From positions 31,186,001 to 31,250,000 of the forward strand of contig NC_046679.1 of assembly GCF_009870125.1 (NCBI RefSeq): DNA of 64,000 bases. The letters are read 5' to 3'. How positions within the stretch are numbered: the stretch's first letter is position 1; the number at the start of each line of letters is the position of its first letter. Under the pieces are notes generated by a model. It made no database searches. It saw nothing but the letters and a program-made list of their open reading frames with translations, and had not been told where the DNA came from. Positions 10,685 to 25,584 of this stretch are shown here, one piece after another. The position numbers and the translations under genes are program-made. This DNA is from Drosophila pseudoobscura (Eukaryota > Arthropoda > Insecta > Diptera > Drosophilidae).

Positions 10685-13600
10685 GTTTATTGTTTTCCGT
10701 TGTCTGCCACGGGGTGCGAGTGCGTCGCATTTGCACCTTCAATTAATATACTGGCAGCAGTCTGGGTCTGGGTATGGGTCTGGGCCAGGATTCAACCCTC
10801 GTTCCATGGTTTCTTGACTTCTGCCCCGTACATTGGGTACTCCTGCTCTTTTTTTTTGTGATTTATGAGGGTGCGATGGCAAAACAAAATTAAGCCAACG
10901 AACGAACGACATTTGGCGTCAGCATCTTAGGCAGAGGTTACTGCCACTGCCACAGAGGTTTGAACTTTTAATTAAAAGTCACTTTTGATTTATAATTGGT
11001 GAGCGTTTACTTCCATGTTTTGCTTTGCATAAACAAAAGGACAGCGCTTGTCCAGAATTGTCAGGAATCTGTTTGATGGGATAAACTAAACAGAGGTGTC
11101 TTTAGATAAAGAGCAAATATCCCATAATAAATGATAGACCTTGGTTATTTTTCTTTACTAAGTTTCTAAGCGATTGTTGGTCCTGATTGTATCTTTTTAA
11201 GAGTGTGTTATTTCCTTCTGTCACTAAGCCTTTATCTTTTTCTAGAATGCCTTCGAAAGATCTACTGAATTACCATTCTTCTCTAATAAATTCCTGGGGG
11301 AAACTCTGTGCACAATAAATTCCTAAAAAGAGAATCCACCACGCATATTGGTAACCCTGACAATAGACCGTTTGTTGCCATATTGTCACAGAGTAACGGC
11401 ACGTGACGTATGGAAAGAGATACATGGATGATGGAGGGGTGATGTTCAGTGACGCGTGTCCCGTGCATAATCAGGATTTGCATGCATCAACTGTAACGGC
11501 AATGGCAAGAGGAATACATCATCAAAAGAAGGCAGACCTGTCTGGTCGTTGGTCCATCTTGCAGGAGCAGATTCCAGCAAGATGCCTTTCACTGCGGCGA
11601 TCGGGCAATCAATTCTGGTCCCCGGGCATCAACCACCGACTAGGATTCGTTGCACGTCCCCTGATGCGTGAACTGTTTTTGCGGCAAACAGAGTGAGGAG
11701 AGAGTCGGTCGGGTGGGAAAGAGATACTCAGACAGGGACTCATCCCAAGAGCCAACAGCCTGGCAGCCTGACAGCCAACCTTGACGACCGAATGTTGCAT
11801 GCGTTGCACATTGCCCTTGCCCTTAACCGAAACCCCGGTCGCGTGTCCTTCTAATAAGCCTAATGCATGGGAAAGGTGCCCAGGGTGGAGGTTACACCAG
11901 AGAGATGACAATATTGGTAATATTTTAAAGTGGTCGCCAGCACACGACCACGATGCAGGCGACGTTTGTTGTCATAAAGAGACCTTTAATTAAATTCATA
12001 TTTGGACACACAACATTCTGCTGATTTATGGTCGACGCGGGGCGTGGGGCAGGACGCGTGTCGGCGGCCATTGAACAACCATCATGGAACTCATAATTGT
12101 TTGTATTTCCCGGCATTAATCTAATTGGATTGCCAAGGAGATTCCCCTAAGCACCTTAGAAAATTGATAATCAAAATTTATATTGGAATTTAAAAGCATA
12201 TTTAAATTTAATGTGGGCCATCTGATGCCAAGATGGTTTTAGATTGATGAAAAATGGCTAACCATTAGCAATGGATTCCTTGATCTTCTCAGCCATAGTA
12301 GAGCATTGGGGGTACAAGAAATCTTCTATTTTTTAGATTAAAGCTCAAAACATATTCCCGAAATTGACCCCTTAATCTGTGGCATATCTAACCTTCAGTA
12401 GGGCTTTGGGGGTTGCTATCCTCATGCCACCTGCGAGGCATCTCTCTCTCATGTGTTGTTCATATTTGCATAAGCGGCAACGAGCAACCTCAAGCATATT
12501 GCGTCCTTCGTTTGATGCTGCTGCTGCTGCATCATGGTCGTCATTACTCAACTTCTGGGGCCCTGAGTAAATAGCAGGCACTGGCACTTTACGACATGGG
12601 TTGGGAATGGGCGGGCATGGGCGTGGCTGGGCATAAGGTAATGCATGATGCTTGTACGGAGAGATGTAGAGATGGCCGTAAACAGCAACTGCTGCTGCTG
12701 CTGCTGCCATGCAGGCGAACGAACGTGCCGGGCATATTGAAATTGGTTCCCGAAATCCAGCGAGCTCTGGACTCTGCATGCAGCAAGCAGCAAGCAGCAA
12801 GTCAGCGATGGGGTGTGGCAGAGGCGGAGGTGTGCTGAAATTTGAAAAATGGTCAAAAGTTGTTTCCTGTTTTTACCTTCTCCGGCTGACAGGCCCTAAG
12901 GCCCACTTGTACGTACCTACATATACGTACCTGTATCTATAGATATATGCCAAAGATCACGCGCTCTACCTCCTCGAACATAACGCAGATGGCTTAACCC
13001 AGTTCTAGTTCCAGTTCCGCTGTAGTTCCTCTGCACTGCACGTGAGTCCTGGCGCTAATCATTTGTCTTCCTCGACTGCATTTTCCACTTGGCAGCAGGG
13101 CAGTGCCCTGCCCGAAACGGAAAACGAAGTTTCCATTACGCACTGACAGCTGATTGCTAAGTTTATTATTGCTTTCGTTTGCGTTTCCGTTTCCGCTTTG
13201 CGTTCGCTTATGAATCGCCCAGCATTTTCGCAGCTCAACGATTTATCAAGTGTTGACCTTTGATGGCATTATGGGAGTTTCGGTTTAGTTTTATTCCTTC
13301 TTTTTTTCGCCTAAAATCATTTGTTTTCCCACTGACACTTGTGCGCAAACTTTACTGAAATGAATTGAAGTTTCGAGCGAAATGAGATTCGCAAATCAAT
13401 TTGGAAATGGTAACCCGGAATCTGCGAGAAGACCTAAGCTTTTAAATATATTGCCGAAATGCTTAGTGGTTTAAGACCTACAGAATTTTCGAAGTGGACT
13501 GGAAAAAACACGATTTGCAAGGATAGATGCATCTGAATCTATGAACAATATTTATTTTTTCTTGAATCGAGAATCCATTAATAAAAGCTGTCAATTCTCG

Positions 13601-13953
13601 TTTTCTATCTCAATTTTTAGTGGCAATTTCGTATCTTTTCATATGATTTTATCTGCATAAACAGACCTTTAATATCCATATCCAAAATGCACCGAAAGGG
13701 TCTCCTAAAAATGTCTTTATTTTCATAAGCAAACTCTGTCAGCAGAGGACAAATTGACACATCCTTTCGGGCATAAGTACTCGACAACAACGGACTGCAA
13801 CGATGGCAGACAAAGGACCTGACAATACCGCACCAAACCATACCATACCATACAATGCCAAAGCAGACAGAAATGGAAGTGGAACTGCGACTGCGACTGT
13901 AAGTTGCATGAAATTATGCTTTAATCTAATTAGCATAATTTGGCTGCCCTCCT

Positions 13954-13972
13954 GATGATGATGATGATGATG
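13954..13972. repeat. (GAT)6 microsatellite
   Basis: Six perfect GAT units followed by a degenerate GGGATGGT-rich tail, in non-coding DNA. Confidence 0.8.
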
Positions 13973-16900
13973 GGGATGGTGATGGTGACTCTGTTTGGGC
14001 CCCAAGGAGCCACACTGTCCTGGAGTTTTGGAGGTCCTTGTGCGCGGCGACAACAATTGAAATTGAAACTGCATTATGCACAACAACAGGAACAACTATT
14101 TGGATGCCGTTGTGTTGTCGTTGTCGAGTGTCTGAGTGTCTGAGTTGTTTTTGTCATTTTGGTAGGTTTTTTCTATACTCTTTGCAGGAGGGGTATTATG
14201 ATTGAGTGGGAAGTGTTAGTTTGACACTCTCTCAACAGGACAAGAATATATATATATATAGCCAAGTATTCGAATCAAAAAAAAATAATCTAGCATATAT
14301 ACGATACATGATGTTTTACATTGTAAAAAAGTTATATGACACCTCGATACTAAATGATTTTTAAAAAAAGAATGAATTGACAGATTGAAATAAAACTTCA
14401 CATACGTTCATATAAAAGATGTAGCAAAAAAACAAAAAAAAATTAGGCTAGTCGTAGCACCCTCCCTTATCGAACCGCAAAACTTATTGCCTTGTCGCCT
14501 TACAGCCTTGTCGCTACCATAGAAACGATCGATCTAGCAAGGGTATCGAATGTTTCGGCTTTGAAACTATCTTTTGTTGGTTGTTTCTTTTTTGTTTCGC
14601 ATTTCATTACGGCATTTTTGGTTACACTTTGTTCCGTCGCGTCTGTTGTCGCTTTTATGGTCGTATTTGCATTGCCTTTGTTGTGTTGTTGTGTCGCTGT
14701 GTTGCAGCCCTGTTGTTAATGCCATTTTGATTATGATTATGAAATTTTGTTGGCTTCCTGCCACTCTGCCGCAGAACCCTTTCCATCTGCATCTGGTGCT
14801 GTTGCTGCCACAGTGCTCTGTTTACATGGCTCATTGTTGGAGCACGCGGCGTATCCGTAATGCTGTCCCGCCGCTCGAGTCCCGGACTCGTCACGGCTCT
14901 CCTGCTGCCACTTAAATTCATATTTAAATTACATTTGTTTATGTAGAAATTTTCCCTCTCCTTGGTCATGCATTTTCATTTGCAATTCTTTCTTTTGTGG
15001 GCCCTCCCGTCCGCTTTGTGTATGTTTTCACTTCTTTCGGGTGTCTCTTTCCATTTCTATTTTCCGAAATAAATTTATTAAGCTTTCTTTTGAGCCAACG
15101 GAAGAGGACAAACAACATTTGCATATCATTTTGTTGCATTTTTCGTCAGTTGAATTAAATTTGGTAATTATCTTGGGGAATGGAGTCTTTCGGATTGTTT
15201 TGTGAATTGTCAAAGGCGGTAAATTATATGTGGTTAATTTGTATAATTTAACAGTCATTCTTCTATAATAATTTGCTGAAAATTTGTTGGAAAGTAATTC
15301 TCTTTACGAATTTCTGAATCTAAGATCAGCTTTTGGTCTACAAATATTCCACCCAATATTATTCCCCTTAAAAGGAAACATTTAAGTCTTCCCAGAGCAG
15401 TCCTTGCTTAGTCCTTCAATTTCCATACAGGAAGATCATATAAATTTTCTCGTGCTTCCCTCCTGGTTCATAAAAATAAGCTCCTCACAGATCCAGTGAC
15501 ATACCCCCGCTTCCGAGTACCCCACTCCCCATTATCCATATAATTACACTTGCAAAAATTAACTGAAAAAAAAGAGCGCAGACAAAAGGAATACGCTGAG
15601 GGTGCGGACGACTGTTGACATTGACAGTTCCTGGTTCCTGGTGATGCGTGGGGGCAGGATCTGGCGCTGATGTCACTGCTGTTCCTGCTGCGCCCCGCCA
15701 TATGCGCTCACGTATTGCACGTATCATAAAAAGGATAACAATATAATCAGCTTAATGAGTGGCTCTGCGATGCTCCGCGATGGCTGCTGCTGCTGCTGCT
15801 GCCGCTGCTCCACTGCTTGTGGCAGAGCCTCGATGTCTCGAATTGCGGATGCGACAGAGCTTTACTTTTACTTTTACTTTTTTTATGCACTGCTTTGTTT
15901 TTCCTTTCTGTTGTAGGGGTAGGGGGCGGAAAGGGTGTGGCAATGTCGTTTCCGTTGATGGGAGGGCCGCCGGCTGTGCGTTGTCGCTGGCTGCTGTTAA
16001 GCTTTGTGTAAGCAATGTACTTTGTCTGCCAGAAGCACCAGACCCCCAACAGCCCAAGAGCCCGGCAACCTTGCACCCTTCTACCCGCCACCCCTCTTTA
16101 GCATTGATTTACACACAAAGCCAGGGCACTGAGAGAATGAAGGGAGAGAGTGGGGCGAAGACGAGGATGTGGTGGAGGGTAAAGTTTAAAACAAGCAAAC
16201 GGAAACGGAAGTGGGCTGCACGTGATGCTCGTTGAGGTGCCCAAGAGGAAGCGCCGAGTCCTTATGCTTCATCGTCTTCTTGTTGCTCTATCACAAAACT
16301 TGACTCCTCTCTCTCGCCTGTACGTGTGATGTGCGTGTGCTGGTGTGTGTGTGCCAGTGCGTGTCTGTGCGAGTGGCGCACAGCTGCTTTTTATTACACT
16401 TTCAATATGGGGAAACAGGATATGCGGCATCTTGGCCTTGCAGCTTGTTTGTTGCCATTGTAAATTGGTTAAAAGTTAATCCGTAAATTTATGACATGCC
16501 AACAGCCATTTTGGCCATCTCTTCTTCTCCCTCTCCCTCTCACTCTCTCTCTGTGTGCGTGAGGTTTCCGACTTCTTTTTCTTCCATAATGGGTTTTCTC
16601 TGCTGTGGCGTGGAACGTGTCTGTCTAGCTCGGGGCTAAATGGATAATGGCAATTGCACTCTGAACTTGCAATTAATTGTGGCGCACATTTTGCTAAAGA
16701 AAATTTACATTTTATTAAAAAGAAAGCGTTTAGCTGAGGTGGGGAGTGGGTGAGGTTAAGGAGGAATATTGGGAGCAAATATCCCAACAGAAAAAGCTAC
16801 TTCAAATACTGAAAAGTGACTCTGATTACCCTTTTGAAAGTACTCCTAGACACAAAGCCAAACGGTTACGGTACAATGGGAGAATGCCTATAATACGATT

Positions 16901-19900
16901 TGGATATTGTGCCCCAATTTGTAGTCAAGAGTGGCAGCATTCAAGTGAAGTTTAAGCCTCTACTCCTTCGGTCTTCCTGGTTACCAGTGTTTCACTTCTC
17001 ACACACGAGTATAAGTCTCTGAACCGCTCACACCTCTACTCTGCACTGTGGCCCAATCCCCACTGGTGGTCTCAATAATAATTTTGATTTTCTTGGCTTG
17101 ATTGGCAAATGGTTAATGAGCATCGAGAGCTCATTTCAGAATATGCAAAATATGATTTAATTATGGTAACCCAAAAGGAGGTTGAGGCTGGATGCTGAGC
17201 TGCTGCTGCAGGGCGTGCCAATGCACAGGGGAAATGCTTGAAAGGGCAAATTAGGGAACCATTGTGTTGGGCAATTCATGAGGAGAGCAGACCTCTTTAT
17301 GGTGCTGGTAAAAAAACGCTGGTACTGGCAGAGAGAGGGTAGGATTTGCGAGAAGAAAAGCTACTTTAAACTGCGCCACCGCTTAGGGGTGGCAAGCAAC
17401 CACCATGCCACCATACCACCAGGCCACCGGAATCATCCCTTCGAATGTCAGTCGCTCCGTCAGTCACCGTGCCACTTGTTCGCGCTGTCACGGTGAATCC
17501 TCCAAGGATTTAACCCAATTTATGAAAATTCGTTTTCTCTGGCATTTTGCTTTCCTTTCTTTTTTTTGGACTCTTCTAAAGCAAAATATTTGATTTTGTT
17601 TTGCACTTCATTTTTCAGGAAGAGGATGGAGTACAGAACACTTCCACCGGGACATGGAGTGTCAGGGATAACGTTGCCAATCTGATGGGAAAGCGAGAGG
17701 GTTGCCAGTCGGCTGTCACACGCAACAACAGAGGCCTGCTCCTCACTCTCCTGGTGTCTCCTTGCCGCCTGATTGTGACAGGTTCACGTTGGCGTTACAT
17801 TATTTTTGTCGCATCTTCCGCAGAAGGGAACACCAACAGGAGCAGGAGCAGCAGCAACAGGAGGCCGTGGCCGAGGGCCCATCCTCAGCATCACCAGGCC
17901 TCGTGCCCGCCGCCGCCTGTCACCTTAACAAGCTTAATGAACAACTCATTAATCATGCACATTTCGCATTCATAAACTTGCCGCGACAAATCAATCCATC
18001 AATCAATCAATTGTCCCCACTTGGCCATGTGACTTTCACCTCAGATCTCAGCACTCAGACAGGGAAATGCTTTTGTCACAACATCCTCGCCGCGAGAGAG
18101 GCTTTAAAGCGCTATATGGCCTGATCCGATCCGTTTTGCGACATGATTGATGTGGCACAATACTGGTTATAATTCGGTTACACTTATGCAACGATTTTGG
18201 ACTAAGCTCCGGAGTAAATCCATGGGATTTACTCGTAATGAGTGGGAAAATTGAGAAAGCAGACCATAAACATTGATGGATTGCCTGCACCGTGGATTTA
18301 TTCCAATGAAAGTTGATTAGGGAAACAGTTGTTAGATTCAAGACTAAAGTTGCGGTTCGTAGCTTGTTTCCTTGCCAGACAGGACACCTTAATCTTCAAA
18401 CGAAAAGCCAGAAACCCAACCAGTACCCAGTAACCAAACCCTAACAAACCACAATTCAACATTTTTCATTTCCATTGCTTGAAACCGGGAATCAGCCATA
18501 TCAGCAAAAACGGAATGCGAAATGCACGAAAAATCTGCAGAGCTGTTATAGATACAGATACATATTCGTGCTCTCGGCTTGCTGGCAGATACTTTATTGC
18601 AGTTTCAGCAGCATAGCAGCCCTGCCCTGCCCTGTCCTTCCTGTTATCGCGAGTGAGCTTCTCAAATGTCATTTAAATATTTCCCACAAAGCCACAAGCT
18701 GTCAGAGAATAGTGGGAATATGGATGAAGCTGGATGAAGCCTCGGGCAAGGACACGATGCCAGCCAGCAGCCAGGAGATTCCGCAGCCAAAGATGCTGCC
18801 TGACAGCGCACAAAGCTCAAATTAGTGGCTGCCTGTCGGCGCCTCTTCTATGTCCCTGCCCTGCCCCCACCCAGCAGCAGCGTCATCAAAAAATCCATTC
18901 TGCTGTTATCAAAAGATGGCTGAAAAAGAATATTATATCTATGGCTTTTTCGGAACTTCAAAGTATATCATTTTTTTATATCTTAATGGATGGAAATTGC
19001 TTAATTACTTGTAAACATGAATTGCCAACACCTCCTCCTAGACAGGGCCAGAATATGACAGGCTAGGCAGGACCCAACGACCTAATTCAACGCTATTAAC
19101 GCCTTGACGCCCGTCAAAATTGAATATCAACCTCCTGCGCCCAGGACACTCTTAATTTAATTAGAAGCCAGACCCACTCTGAATTCTATGTAAATTTTGT
19201 CAACTTTTAAAGTAAGAACTTCAAACGAAAGGCCCCACCGCCGTGTCCAAGGGTTGGGGCATACATCATTTGCATTTTCCGTTGGGTAGTGGTGAATTTT
19301 TATAAGCCCGATTGGAATCTTTGGGGAGGTGAAAAGATACGACGATTTAAAGGGAGTAAATCTGATCTGATAAAACATAATCGAATTAACAACGGGAAAA
19401 GCTGTCCAAGTAAGGGACTTTCTTCTGATTTCTCAATCAGGAGATGGATCTGTTGGTTGTAGATAATACATAAATCTACCCAAAAATCCACCATAATAAT
19501 CAGGAATCCAATACAAAGCTCTTCAAGCATTCCTCACGAAAATTAAAAGTGCACAAATATAAAATTTAATGTCTAAATTCCCAAGAAACGTCTGCAACAA
19601 TAAAAAGCGAAAAGAAAACCCATTCAGATCGCTGTCGTCTGCATTGCGTTATTTATTCTTTAGATAATCACTTTTTTATTTAATCTGAAGTCGTCTGTTT
19701 TCGGTTTTTAATGACACTGACGTGTCAATGCGACAAAAATAAAAAATACAGAGCCTCAGACAGTTGTCCTTTGGCATTGATTCAACTTGTGTCTGTCCGG
19801 TCCAGTCCGGTCCACTTCAGGGCCAGGCCAACGGCTGTCTAGCCAATGGAATGAATGTCAACGTATTGATTTCAGACTTTTCTCCTTCTCTTTTTTCCCA

Positions 19901-20448
19901 GCATCCATTTCGAGGCTTTAAATTACTTTTACAACTGTCAGAGAAGTGTGATGGTTACAGGAGGAGGATGGTATTGGGATGTCCCTTGGCCAAGGGCCTG
20001 TAATGATTGCATTCCGAATCTGTTTATGATTGACATTTGCCAGTGTTTTTGCGTCTAGACTCTAGAAAGAAGTTTAAGGTTTATTTTGCAATTAAAAGTG
20101 CTCAAAGGCAATATTCTCGTACATTTGATAATTCGGTTTTTGCACAAGACCAAGCCCTTTTTCGCCTAGAATCATTGTGTTTGCTTGGGCTGGGCCTTTG
20201 TCGCTCATGGCTGTTATCTTTATCGTGCTGTTAAGTGTTGGCACGCTTTAAAGTGACATCCAGGCGCTCCTTGGAATTCACGTCCACGTCCATGTACACC
20301 CACCCACCCATCCATCCTTCAGTTGTTGGGCTGCCATAAAGCTCTGGGCGATATGTTTGTAGCTCAACTCGAAAGCACTTTTGGTTTATGCCCCGCTCGA
20401 ATAAAACTTTAGTGCATGCTGGGCGCAGCAGTCGAGAGGCAAACACGA

Positions 20449-20476
20449 CACACACCACACACCACACACCACACAC
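20449..20476. repeat. 7-bp minisatellite, four units of CACACAC
   Basis: Four exact tandem copies of the heptamer CACACAC, in non-coding DNA. Confidence 0.85.
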
Positions 20477-23400
20477 CACGTTCCGGCCCACACTTGACTC
20501 GAAACTAAAATCTAATAACACTTTTAGCACAAAATACATGTTAATGTGGCCCCAAGGAGTAGCCGCAGAGCATAAAACTAAATGCAAAGTCACGCATCCT
20601 AGAGGGAACCGGACCACGGACCACGGACTACTGACTACGGACTCCGCTCGAGGCTTTCATAATTTCTGCGCCCGTGCGGTGCAGAGGATGGACGGGAACG
20701 GGCGCCTGCCAGCCAACCTGTGTGCCAAGTTTATGCTCCCACTATTAGCCCTAGTAAAAGTTGAGTTTTTAGCCAAAGCCCGAAAAATGTTTGCCTCTAT
20801 TTCCACTCTGGTTTATTAGATGGCGGACTTCGGGTGACCAAGCTCTCGTAAACTTCTCCTACCGCCGGAGAGCATCGGAGCATTAAAGTAAAAATGCCCT
20901 AAGAGAAAAGAAAAAGGCAACTTTTGGATCCATCCCCAAAAAATGCTGAACTTTTCTATTTCTATTTTTTTTTATGGGGGGGGAATGGTATAAATATATT
21001 CCTCTTATTTTGTTTAATATGCGGCAACATTGAAAACTTTGTTTGCCGACTGCGAAAAGTTTCGGGAACCAGAAGGAGAATCTTCAGAAAACAAGGCAAA
21101 AGTTGTAATTGTTGTTGAGGTAAGATATTCGTTAGGGGAATACGCTCGTATTTTGTGGGGAAGGGCAGTAGGGGCGTCTTGCGGAAGTTATTGATGAAGT
21201 GCCCTTGGATGGGGAACCACTTGAGGAAAACTAAGAACAGAATCTGTCGTCAGATTGCATGCATATTCTGGCATCCCAGCCTCAGGTTTAATGAGGCAAC
21301 TTTAAGCCGCAACTTGAATGCAAATTGGCAATATGCAAATATTTTCAGCGCTTCATTATCGCAAGTGCCACACCGCAACACTTCAGCTTTGAGTGCACAC
21401 GGATATGCGGATATTCCGGCCACCCACTCCCCCAACATCGCCATCGATATCGATGTCGATGTCCAGTAAAAATCTGCATTTCCCCGCCCGGTTATGTTAT
21501 GGCCGGGCATTTCCGACAACGGCCATCGGCCATCGGAATTTTTATGTTAATTAATTTTACCATTAAGTGTTGTCATACTTCAAGTGTGTTTGGAGGAGCC
21601 GGCGAAAGAGTTCACTTCAGATCGATGTTGCCTCCTCCTTCATTCAATTACCAAACCAAAATGATCCTAATAGGTAATCCCAAACCAACCCACTGATTAT
21701 ACGTATGCTCCCCTCTGGCAGACAAACAAGTATCTGTAAAGGAAACCAAAATCAGGTGAAATAGATACGAATTCGGATGCGGAGACGGACACAGTCGGTG
21801 CAGCTGGCAGGGTTAACTTGTGGCACACGCTCTCGAAATACGTGTAACTATGCCCCCAATTGCTGGCTGGCTACCAACCTACATTCCATCTGGGTTTCCA
21901 TCTCGGGCTCGGTCTCGGTCTCAGTTTCCATCTCATCCTCATGGTGGTCTTCATCGTCATCACCTGGCAACCGCCCGACTAATGAGACATCAAAGTAAGC
22001 GGCAACCTTCGATTTGATTTGTTTCTGGCTTCGGCTTTGGCTGCCTGTTGCCTGCTTTTGAGGGGTTGTATCTGTATCTGCCAGATATGTACGTGTTTCG
22101 AACAGCTGTACGTGTTGTGGATTAAATGAGCCGCAAAATTCGGTTACCTTTGCCTCAAATCAATAACACGAATAAAGTTTCCACCTTAAAGAGTGTGTAT
22201 TTGGGAATTTTGGGGGGAATTTAAGTGATGAAAACAATATTATAATGGGCAGAATATAATTTCAGGAATAATGAGGTGTTTTATCAATCCATTTCGAATT
22301 GTTTGCATACCTTTAGGAGACCTGAAAGTGAAATGGAATACACATTCTTTGAGATACTTTAACTTGCTTCTACGGATATAAATATAATCTCCACAGTTAT
22401 AAGAACACTTTTGGCAATCAACTCGCTGCAGACAGAGCAAATTTAACCATTAAAGGCTGTCAACTACTGAGCCAGCAGCAGTAACTTATGGCCTTGTTTA
22501 ATGTGCAACAAATGAAGCAACAAGCCAGAGACAGAGACAGAGCCAGAGCCGGACCCCGAGCCAGCCTCAGTGCAATCCGCACTCGAGGAAGCCTGTCCCC
22601 AGATGAGAGTTGACTCCAGTGGGAAATGCGAATGCATTTATTTATTTTAATTCCGCCACAACACTTCCGTTGTGCAATCAATGCAGGACTCCGGGACAAT
22701 GAGACATATTTCCATATGCATATTTGTGTATGTATGTATATATATATTGTACGCACATCCTTATATAGAGGGAGAGCCTAGAGAGGGAGACAGTATGTAT
22801 ACGATGGCTGTGTGATCCTGTGTCCTGTGTCCTGGGTCCAAGGCAATCGCTGATCACTTTTCGCACACAAAGGCACAAAAACAATAAATGCAAATGACGA
22901 TGGGATGCCTGTGATGATGATGACCACGATGATGATTCGGGAACAATGCCTTTGTTGATGATAATGATGATGATGAGGATGGGGTTGAGGTTGACGATGA
23001 CCAGACGCTGACGCCGACGCTGACGCGCCCACCAGACGCCATTATTGCCCCAGGGACCACGACACCCCATTGGACTACCATTGGCAATGGCAAGAGAAGC
23101 CATCAGCAGAGCAGACCAGAGCAGACACGAAATGCATTAAAAATTCACAATTTGCAGATTATTTTTAACGATTTTAAATACACATAAAAGTGGCTGCTGG
23201 CTGCTGTCTGCTGTCGGGAGGGCTGCCAAATGGATCACAAATGTGGACTCTGGCCGGGGTCGAATGGGGTTCCAATTGGGGTCTGGGATTTGGGGTTCCC
23301 GGCCAAACGGAAGTAGGCAGCCGAGCGGAAGTTGCACTGCATCCAGCTGCATGTTAAACCAGCAACAGCCGAAAGATACTAAGCGGATGGGGGAGAGACA

Positions 23401-25516
23401 GTGGACTGGCGAAATCAGAAATCAGCGATAAATGCAAATAATTAAATGTTTCGACTTTTGGCCATTCACCGCCATTTGGATTCACGAAGGTTTATGCGGG
23501 TGGGTGTCACGATAAATGAATGGTGAAATCACCATGAAAAGTATTAAATATTACCTATTTAATGGGGGAAACGACAATGAGAGATGATTAATATTTAAAG
23601 GAAGAGTAACAATAGATCATAAATCAATATAATCCTATATGGTTATACCATAAATACTTTAAGGATGATGATTTGCAGCATTCTTTCATTGAAAAGTTTC
23701 AAATTACAATTATTTGATGCCATTTTTTAGCATTTCCCACGTTCCAGTGCACTTGCCTCCGCCTGAAGTGCACACACTTGATAAAGAACATTTCAATTAC
23801 AATCCATAAACAATGAAGCCCCATAGCACTTGAGCATTTTGCTTAATTAATTTTCATTTCGATTCTGCACAGCTTAGCTCTCGCGGTGAAATCAAGCCAT
23901 GGCTTTGGCTTTGGCTTCGGCTTCGGGTCGAGTCGAGTCCCAATTTGGGGAATATCCGGCCAAAAGTTCAACTCCTTGAGGATTTCCAACGGCAAGGCGA
24001 GTGCTGAGAAAAGCTGATTGCTTCAGTTTCCATTCGTAATTGTTGTTTTCCCTCTCCTCCCTGGTATAATTGTTGTTCTTATTATGCGCTGCACTTTAAT
24101 TACACACTTGCGGTCATTTAAAATTATTTCACTGTAGTTGCACCGAGGGAGAGGCAGCATCAGCAGCAGCTGCCCCACAATCCACGGCACGACCCTTGCT
24201 TCTTCCACGGATTTTCCCCCATTTTCTTTTGCCCATTTTCCCCAGCTTATCTGTGAAATGAATACAAAATAAAACCCAAAGAAATGAAAATGAAAATGGC
24301 AAAGTTAACACTTGTTAAACTTTCAACGAGATCGTAGCTCTTCTTCTTTTCGCTGTTGCTGTTGCAAGAATATTTTTTTTTGTGTAAATGATACCAGCAG
24401 TGGGGCAAGGGGAAGTGCAGTGGATGCAACAAAGTGGCCAAGTGCCCAGGCGAATAATTAGCCAAATAACCGTGGGGCATAAGTTCAAGTGCAACAAAGT
24501 TTTTGTGCGGCAACAACAATGTTGCCGCCCAACCGAGTGATAGACAAATCAGCAAGCAGCTACAACAAAAACTGGCTGCACTGTGAAAAAAGGTACGGGC
24601 TTAGAAGAGGCTCATTCCACATAGATTCCACACGTTCCGCTCAGTGTACCCGCGGCACTAAAACAACTGTAAACTAGTTCGCAATGTTGTGTGGCATGAG
24701 ACTGGGGACAGGGGACAGGGGCCATGCCAGTTGTAATGCAATACGTGAAGCTCTGCCACGTTGTCAGGTGGCAACCAGGTCCAGGCCCCAATATGTTGCC
24801 AGCACAATTGACAGAAAATGCAAAGGCGCTTGGCATGCACCGCATGTCGCCTGCGAGGAGGAGGGGCATCCGTGGTGCAAAAGACTTCCCAAACCCATAA
24901 ATTGTTTATAGTTTTGCTAGGTGGGCGCCTGTATGGAGCGGCGTTTGGGACGGGTCGGAGAAGGCTAAGCGGGGAGCACGTACTATATCTTTCATTTAAC
25001 ACTCGGCTCAGGAGACGCAGCTGAAGTTTTGCTCAGTTTTACTTTTGCGTTGGCGCTGATGTTGAAGTTGAAGTTGAAGTTTTGCCGACTGCCGCTGCCG
25101 TTTGACAAATGTGCCAGCCACATGCGCCGCTTGCCGCAAAGAGTGTCGGGACCCGGCGGTGCGGGGAATGCGGTGGGGCTCTGGCACCTATCTGGTTTCT
25201 ACCTACCTCGTTGCCGCCTAATCAATGCAGAATGCGTTGCTTAGCTAATTTACAACAAATTGCTGGGGATATTCCGTAGGAAGTATAAAGCAGAAGGAAG
25301 GGAGGAGTGGGTTAACGAATGGGTATATCGGATTAAGTCTTGAAAGTCAACAAAAAACAATATTTCAAAGAGAAAATCTGCCGATTTTAAATTATGAAGA
25401 AGTAATTGATAGTTTGGATTCCGTCGAACAACTGCTGTTCCCCTTCCTCCAGCAATAATCGTATACCCATTTCCAGCCATATCTTGCATACCACGAAAAT
25501 TTCTCAGAACAACCAT

Positions 25517-25562
25517 AGCGCCGGGCTATATATACGCATATATTGGAGACCCAAAAGCCAGT
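25517..25562 (+). promoter_or_regulatory. TATA-Inr core promoter of CAP gene 1
   Basis: A TATATATA box at 25527-25534 is followed 32 bp later by an initiator (CCAGTTTTCG, +1 near 25559). The leader to the ATG is about 26 nt. The same arrangement, with the shared sequence CCATAGCGCCGGG before the TATA, lies upstream of CAP gene 2, so the promoter was duplicated with the gene. Confidence 0.7.
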
Positions 25563-25584
25563 TTTCGAGCCGAAATAGAACGAT

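Larger units (their letters stand above)
7831..25240. other. 17-kb gene-poor stretch
   Basis: No open frame here carries a domain I recognise. The longer ones (13739-14095, 15759-16235, 17702-18124 and others) are low-complexity or Ser/Leu/Arg-rich. The stretch contains many short CAG, GAT, CAT and CA/GT tracts and unique AT-rich blocks, as in Drosophila regulatory DNA or long introns. I found no transposon, tRNA or rRNA. A weak candidate exon near 17611-17935 is discussed in the findings. Confidence 0.55.

Noticed and set aside
20449-20476. Short heptamer array considered as a CRISPR-like repeat
   Set aside because: The units are contiguous without spacers, and the sequence is eukaryotic. 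It is a simple minisatellite.
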